Positions 55,271 through 58,541 of a stretch of DNA of 58,541 bases are shown here, piece after piece. The position numbers were made by a program, and so were the translations under genes. This DNA is from a virus. The notes below the pieces were generated by a model, which had not been told where the DNA came from, made no database searches, and worked only from the letters and a program-made list of their open reading frames with translations. Position 1 is the first letter of the stretch, and each line of letters starts with the position of its first letter. The stretch lies in the IMG/VR virus record IMGVR_UViG_3300032282_004643, positions 1 to 58,541 of that record, one strand, 5' to 3'.

Positions 55271-55647
55271 TAATGTTTAACAATTACAGGAATTTTTAAT
55301 ACACGACCTGTATTGTCCATTAAATTTAAATCGTATGCACCATCCACTACATTAGAATAATTTAGTGTAATTGTCATTTGTGATGCATTTGCCGTAAATC
55401 CATAGTTGTTAAGGATAGTTCCGTTGATATGAGTCAACTGAAAACTATACATCGCACCAGGAGTAACATTTACGGTAATTTCATATAACCCGGATGTCAG
55501 CGGACCAGGTATACCATTTACTGCCAATTGTTTTGATGGTACTCCCAAAGAAACATCTGTCCCGTCAAATACAGGATTTGTAATGGTGTCGTCTAAACGA
55601 CAACCTACAACGAACAACAACGCGGAAAATAGTATAATATTTTTCAT
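55270..55647 (-). CDS. Lipoprotein, beta-rich
   Basis: A 125-residue protein. Signal MKNIILFSALLFVVGC with lipobox Cys16 followed by RLDD; the mature part is beta-rich (T9SS-like or Ig-like strands such as GLYEITVNVTPGAMYSFQLT). It overlaps the cohesin/dockerin gene by four bases (ATGA), so the two are probably made together and may interact. No named family. Confidence 0.68.
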   Translation of the reverse strand: MKNIILFSALLFVVGCRLDDTITNPVFDGTDVSLGVPSKQLAVNGIPGPLTSGLYEITVNVTPGAMYSFQLTHINGTILNNYGFTANASQMTITLNYSNVVDGAYDLNLMDNTGRVLKIPVIVKH

Positions 55648-57389
55648 GGATTTTTAAAGAAGTTTGCACCAATTAACTTGATGACAGTGGTGTTGAAATT
55701 AATACCAACCTGATTACCCTTATCATCGGTAGCATCCATCGTTGGATATATCTGTACCGATGTGTTCAAATCCACACCAGTAGATACTGATGAAAATACC
55801 AATTTAAACGGAACTAAATTACTACCAGATAGTGTATTTTTTAAATCTTTATCAACTGCACCAAAACGAATAACACCATCATTATTATTAACGAATGTTA
55901 CCCAACTAGGTGTGTTCACTTCCATTTTTTCAAATTTTACCTTTGTAGGGTCATATTTTACTTCAAATTGTAAGCCCGTAAGTTTTGTTGTTTTTGTATC
56001 TACCGTAAACGGAATACTAACATTGTTTGAAGTAACAACAGAATTATTTAAACTTACGTCAATGCTTGGTGCATTTGGAACTACAAAATTACCAAATGTT
56101 GATACATAGGCAACATTGCTTGCTGCACGTATGGCAGCAGCTTCATTAGCTGTGGCACCTATAATTGAACTATGTGACAGATTTACATCTCCCTTGAACA
56201 CATATCGTAGATTTACTACCTGTTCTGCCGTTGATGTTTGTAATTGTGTATAATACGGATTTGCTAATGTTTTCCACGCGGTAAATCCTAATGTATCATA
56301 TACTGTATTACGAATTGTTGGGAGCGTCACAAAACAATTTGCCGAACATCCGGCAGGCGCTTTCACAATGGTATCTAATCCTACAACGGCGTTAAATATC
56401 TTTTGCACATCTCCGCCATCAAACTCACCATTCATATTTACATCAGCAGCCCAGTATTTAATACCTGCGTTAATGTTGGTGTTTTTGAATGTTCTATCTA
56501 AATTTTGTGTGATGAATTCTTGAACTGCTGCAGTATAATCTGAGATGGTTGTTGCTGCTTTACTGACGCTAGCAACACTATCAGCGGGAATCATTAGACG
56601 CATTCTATACCACGTAGTAGGTTGTAGTTGCTGTCCAAAACCAAAGTTTCCACTTGTACCTACCAAAGTATTACTTGCTTCTGTGGGCTGTGTTAATGTA
56701 TCTGTGATGGATAATTTCATCATTCCTTGTAGGCCTGATGAAATGTTGGCACCATGCTTTACATTACCCGACACAAGATTATTGGCATTAGAATTTAATT
56801 GAATCCAAACACCTTTTGCTCCTGACATCTGTGTGGTTTGTATGATATTACCACCAGCATCATATCCTACGGCAAAGTTCATATAGACAGAATCATATGG
56901 AAATCCTGCCGTGGTGTTTGTAATTTGAAACTTCAATGTCACGTAGGTAGCTTGGTCAAGATTGGCGGAGCTAGCCACATTCACCATAACGCGGTTAATG
57001 GCATGATAAAGAACGGTCTGTGCATTGCATGTATAGTTTGAAGCCATCCAATTGTTATATCCGTTGTTTGTAGTATTTTGTGCACTTCTATTAAATTTGC
57101 AATTTGGATAGAAATAATTCTGTACACTGAATGATGCAGCCTGTGGAATGCCTGCACCTTTTTCTACACTCAAAAATTGAATGGCATCTTTCTGATGTTG
57201 AAAATCAAAATAGATGGATCGAATGGATGAGAAGTTTGGATTCATTTTTACCACAAGAGCAATAGTATCGTTCTTTGAGATACTTGTGCCTCGTGTGTTT
57301 GTTGTAATGGTGCTACTTTCCCACCAAACAGATGGTTGTGCTGTTAGTATTGTAGGCACTAATAATAATGCGGCAAGTAGTTTTTTCAT
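55644..57389 (-). CDS. Secreted protein with dockerin-like and cohesin-like domains
   Basis: A 581-residue protein. Signal peptide MKKLLAALLLVPTILTAQ; residues ~20-280 are beta-rich; ~300-345 carry AADVNMNGEFDGGDVQKIFN, a calcium-loop DxNxxGxxxxxD of dockerin type, with a second GDVNLSHSS loop near 405; ~440-560 look like a cohesin beta sandwich (SLNNSVVTSNNVSIPFTVDT, then LTGLQFEVKYDPTKVKFEKM). Both halves of a cellulosome-style lock in one chain could allow self-assembly or display. Adjacent CsgG-like genes suggest export to the surface. Confidence 0.72.
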   Translation of the reverse strand: MKKLLAALLLVPTILTAQPSVWWESSTITTNTRGTSISKNDTIALVVKMNPNFSSIRSIYFDFQHQKDAIQFLSVEKGAGIPQAASFSVQNYFYPNCKFNRSAQNTTNNGYNNWMASNYTCNAQTVLYHAINRVMVNVASSANLDQATYVTLKFQITNTTAGFPYDSVYMNFAVGYDAGGNIIQTTQMSGAKGVWIQLNSNANNLVSGNVKHGANISSGLQGMMKLSITDTLTQPTEASNTLVGTSGNFGFGQQLQPTTWYRMRLMIPADSVASVSKAATTISDYTAAVQEFITQNLDRTFKNTNINAGIKYWAADVNMNGEFDGGDVQKIFNAVVGLDTIVKAPAGCSANCFVTLPTIRNTVYDTLGFTAWKTLANPYYTQLQTSTAEQVVNLRYVFKGDVNLSHSSIIGATANEAAAIRAASNVAYVSTFGNFVVPNAPSIDVSLNNSVVTSNNVSIPFTVDTKTTKLTGLQFEVKYDPTKVKFEKMEVNTPSWVTFVNNNDGVIRFGAVDKDLKNTLSGSNLVPFKLVFSSVSTGVDLNTSVQIYPTMDATDDKGNQVGINFNTTVIKLIGANFFKNP

Positions 57390-57390
57390 A

Positions 57391-57894
57391 TCAGTTTGTC
57401 AATTTTCCAATGAGGGTTTCCGAAGACTTTTTCAACGCATTGGACAAGGAGGTTTGATTAAACTTTCCTCCTTGATCAATGATTAAAGTAGACATAGAAA
57501 TTTCTGACGAAGACTCTTCTGCAACCGCTTTCTTTAAGACTTTACCATCTTTGTTCACAATACTGCCCATCAACCGAATAACAACTTCTTCTGCGTTTTG
57601 ATGAAAGACTGAAATGTTCTTCTTGGTGGTCAGCACATCCAGATAGATAATTTCTACCCGTAATTTATTATCAGCGGAGGGACTTAATTCATAGTCCTTT
57701 TCCAATAGGAATTCTTCTAAAATATTTTTAACTCCAAACTCTAATCCTCGGTTTCCCGCTAAAGGACCGATTTGTACAGAGTTAGTGACTTTTTCTACAA
57801 ATATAGTTTTTTGCTGTGCCGCTAGGGTGTGTGATGAAGTGCACAATAGTATAATGGTTGCGCACATATTCATGACATGGGAAAACGGGTTCAT
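57391..57894 (-). CDS. CsgG-like exported protein, paralogue 2
   Basis: A 167-residue protein with signal peptide (MCATIILLCTSSHTLAAQ) and a short CsgG-type domain: TIFVEKVTNSVQIG, RGLEFGVKNILEEFLLEKDY, VEIIYLDVLTTKK and a C-terminal FNQTSLSNALKKSSETLIGK segment. The GLxxGVxNIxxEFLxE and FNQ blocks are shared with 53904-54614. Shorter than paralogue 1 and possibly a partner subunit. A terminator and an ACTATTTATA element lie directly upstream. Confidence 0.62.
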   Translation of the reverse strand: MNPFSHVMNMCATIILLCTSSHTLAAQQKTIFVEKVTNSVQIGPLAGNRGLEFGVKNILEEFLLEKDYELSPSADNKLRVEIIYLDVLTTKKNISVFHQNAEEVVIRLMGSIVNKDGKVLKKAVAEESSSEISMSTLIIDQGGKFNQTSLSNALKKSSETLIGKLTN

Positions 57895-57939
57895 AATGTC
57901 TCCAAAAGTAAAATAGACATTACAGAACCCGTTCGATAT

Positions 57940-57949
57940 TATAAATAGT
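57940..57949 (-). promoter_or_regulatory. ACTATTTATA element before the exported-protein cluster
   Basis: ACTATTTATA on the mRNA strand, 45 nt before ATG 57894 and 7 nt after a terminator hairpin. Terminator-element-gene order is what a promoter would show. Confidence 0.5.
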
Positions 57950-57956
57950 ATTTGAA

Positions 57957-57975
57957 AACCGTTTCCGCTACGGTT
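57957..57975 (-). terminator. Terminator-like hairpin after the DUF2589-like gene
   Basis: AACCGT, loop AGCGGAA, ACGGTT then TTC on the mRNA strand, 8 bp after the stop at 57984. Short T run, moderate support. Confidence 0.6.
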
Positions 57976-57983
57976 AAATATTA

Positions 57984-58469
57984 TTAACTATTTGCTGTGT
58001 GGTTAGGATCTTCTAATTGTTGAATGTACGAATCAATTATTCTGGATACCGCTTCTGGTTTTGTATCCGCCTTAAATTTTACTTTAATTTTGGCTATACC
58101 CGAACCATCGGAATTTTTCCCAGAATCTACTTCAATTGATTTAATATTATGTTGGTGGTCCCTTCTCTTAAATATACCCAACACAGATTTTTTAATATTA
58201 GATACTTGTGTTTCGTCGTTACCAAATATCAATCGAGCTTCGAATTCAATATCTAACTCATCGAGCCCGATTGATGAATGGTCTGCGAGAATATATAATG
58301 GTACTACCAAATCTCTATCTCCAATTTTAAAGGTAGTAGTTTTAGGAGTACCATTATCATTAAAATAATTGCGAACTGCATTGATGTGTTGTTTTTCACT
58401 GATACTATTAGCTACCATACCAGCTTCGAGTAACCCAGCAACCAATTCTTCAATATTCAGCCGTGCCAT
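57984..58469 (-). CDS. DUF2589-like protein
   Basis: A 161-residue protein. IEELVAGLLEAGMVANSISE at the start, a VPLYILADHSSIGLDELDIE strand-turn, and a terminal KAEAVSR-like helix fit the DUF2589 pattern (helix, then VPLLxL...IxExxxxFE). The family has no known function but often sits beside surface or secretion genes. A second gene of the same transcript begins upstream (58495). No export signal. Confidence 0.5.
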   Translation of the reverse strand: MARLNIEELVAGLLEAGMVANSISEKQHINAVRNYFNDNGTPKTTTFKIGDRDLVVPLYILADHSSIGLDELDIEFEARLIFGNDETQVSNIKKSVLGIFKRRDHQHNIKSIEVDSGKNSDGSGIAKIKVKFKADTKPEAVSRIIDSYIQQLEDPNHTANS

Positions 58470-58494
58470 ATATAACCTTTGTGTTAAAGTTTAA

Positions 58495-58541
58495 TTACTT
58501 ACTTTGTGGATCTTCTGTCAATGGAATCAACGATGGTTCTA
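58495..58541 (-). CDS. 3' end of an unidentified gene
   Basis: The last 14 codons of a minus-strand frame (EPSLIPLTEDPQSK, stop TAA at 58497-58495) run to the window edge. The stop is 25 bp before the DUF2589-like ATG, so they are probably co-transcribed. Nothing can be said of function. Confidence 0.6.
   Translation of the reverse strand, partial: EPSLIPLTEDPQSK

Noticed and set aside
1-58541. CRISPR arrays, insertion sequences, integrase or attachment sites
   Set aside because: No regularly spaced repeats, transposase or recombinase motifs were found. The only tRNA-related duplication is explained by the HNH insertion.

Overview
The window looks like part of a large T4-superfamily (myovirus-like) phage genome, probably from an uncultivated aquatic phage. 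The case rests on T4-type baseplate genes (gp6-like, gp25-like and a gp5/hub-like OB-fold protein), a gp55-like late sigma factor, a DsbA-like late DNA-binding protein, a DnaG-type primase, an SbcC/SbcD (gp46/gp47) recombination nuclease, many tRNA genes and four HNH homing-type endonuclease genes. DNA is AT-rich, and every supported gene lies on the minus strand, so transcription runs from high to low coordinates. Host identity is unresolved. Several exported proteins end their signal peptide in Ala-Gln and one virion protein carries GCTDP-type repeats, both common in Bacteroidota. However, the strong GGAG ribosome sites and TTGACA-17-TATATT promoters do not look Bacteroidota-like.

Layout, left to right. 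1-2.9 kb: recombination and replication (SbcD-SbcC fusion, primase, PD-(D/E)XK nuclease). 2.9-22.8 kb: a compact virion module of baseplate, tail and fibre-like proteins, with an embedded nucleotidyltransferase. 22.8-28.7 kb: late sigma factor, transglycosylase, IMPDH/GMP reductase homologue, glycosyltransferase, UV damage endonuclease, a membrane coiled-coil protein and Hsp20. 28.8-40.1 kb: 29 tRNA genes covering all 20 amino acids, interspersed with HNH endonucleases and unusual cargo (PspC-NTF2 fusion, flavodoxin-type oxidoreductase, acyl-CoA thioesterase, BIG2 lipoprotein, methyltransferase). 40.7-46.8 kb: HD hydrolase, sulfotransferase, HNH protein, tmRNA, UDP-sugar dehydrogenase-like enzyme and GT4 glycosyltransferase. 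46.9-50 kb: small membrane or acidic proteins. 50-58.5 kb: a PurA-family enzyme followed by a run of exported proteins: amidase, lipase, low-complexity envelope protein, two CsgG-like paralogues, cohesin/dockerin-type protein and lipoprotein.

The tRNA set plus tmRNA suggests the phage takes over much of decoding and ribosome rescue. The IMPDH/GMPR and PurA homologues both act around IMP and could steer purine supply. The exported cluster, with two CsgG-like proteins around a cohesin/dockerin protein, is the best candidate for an undescribed system, perhaps an envelope channel or host-surface device. An A/CCTATTTATA element before several genes is a candidate phage promoter. All functional statements come from sequence reading without database searches.
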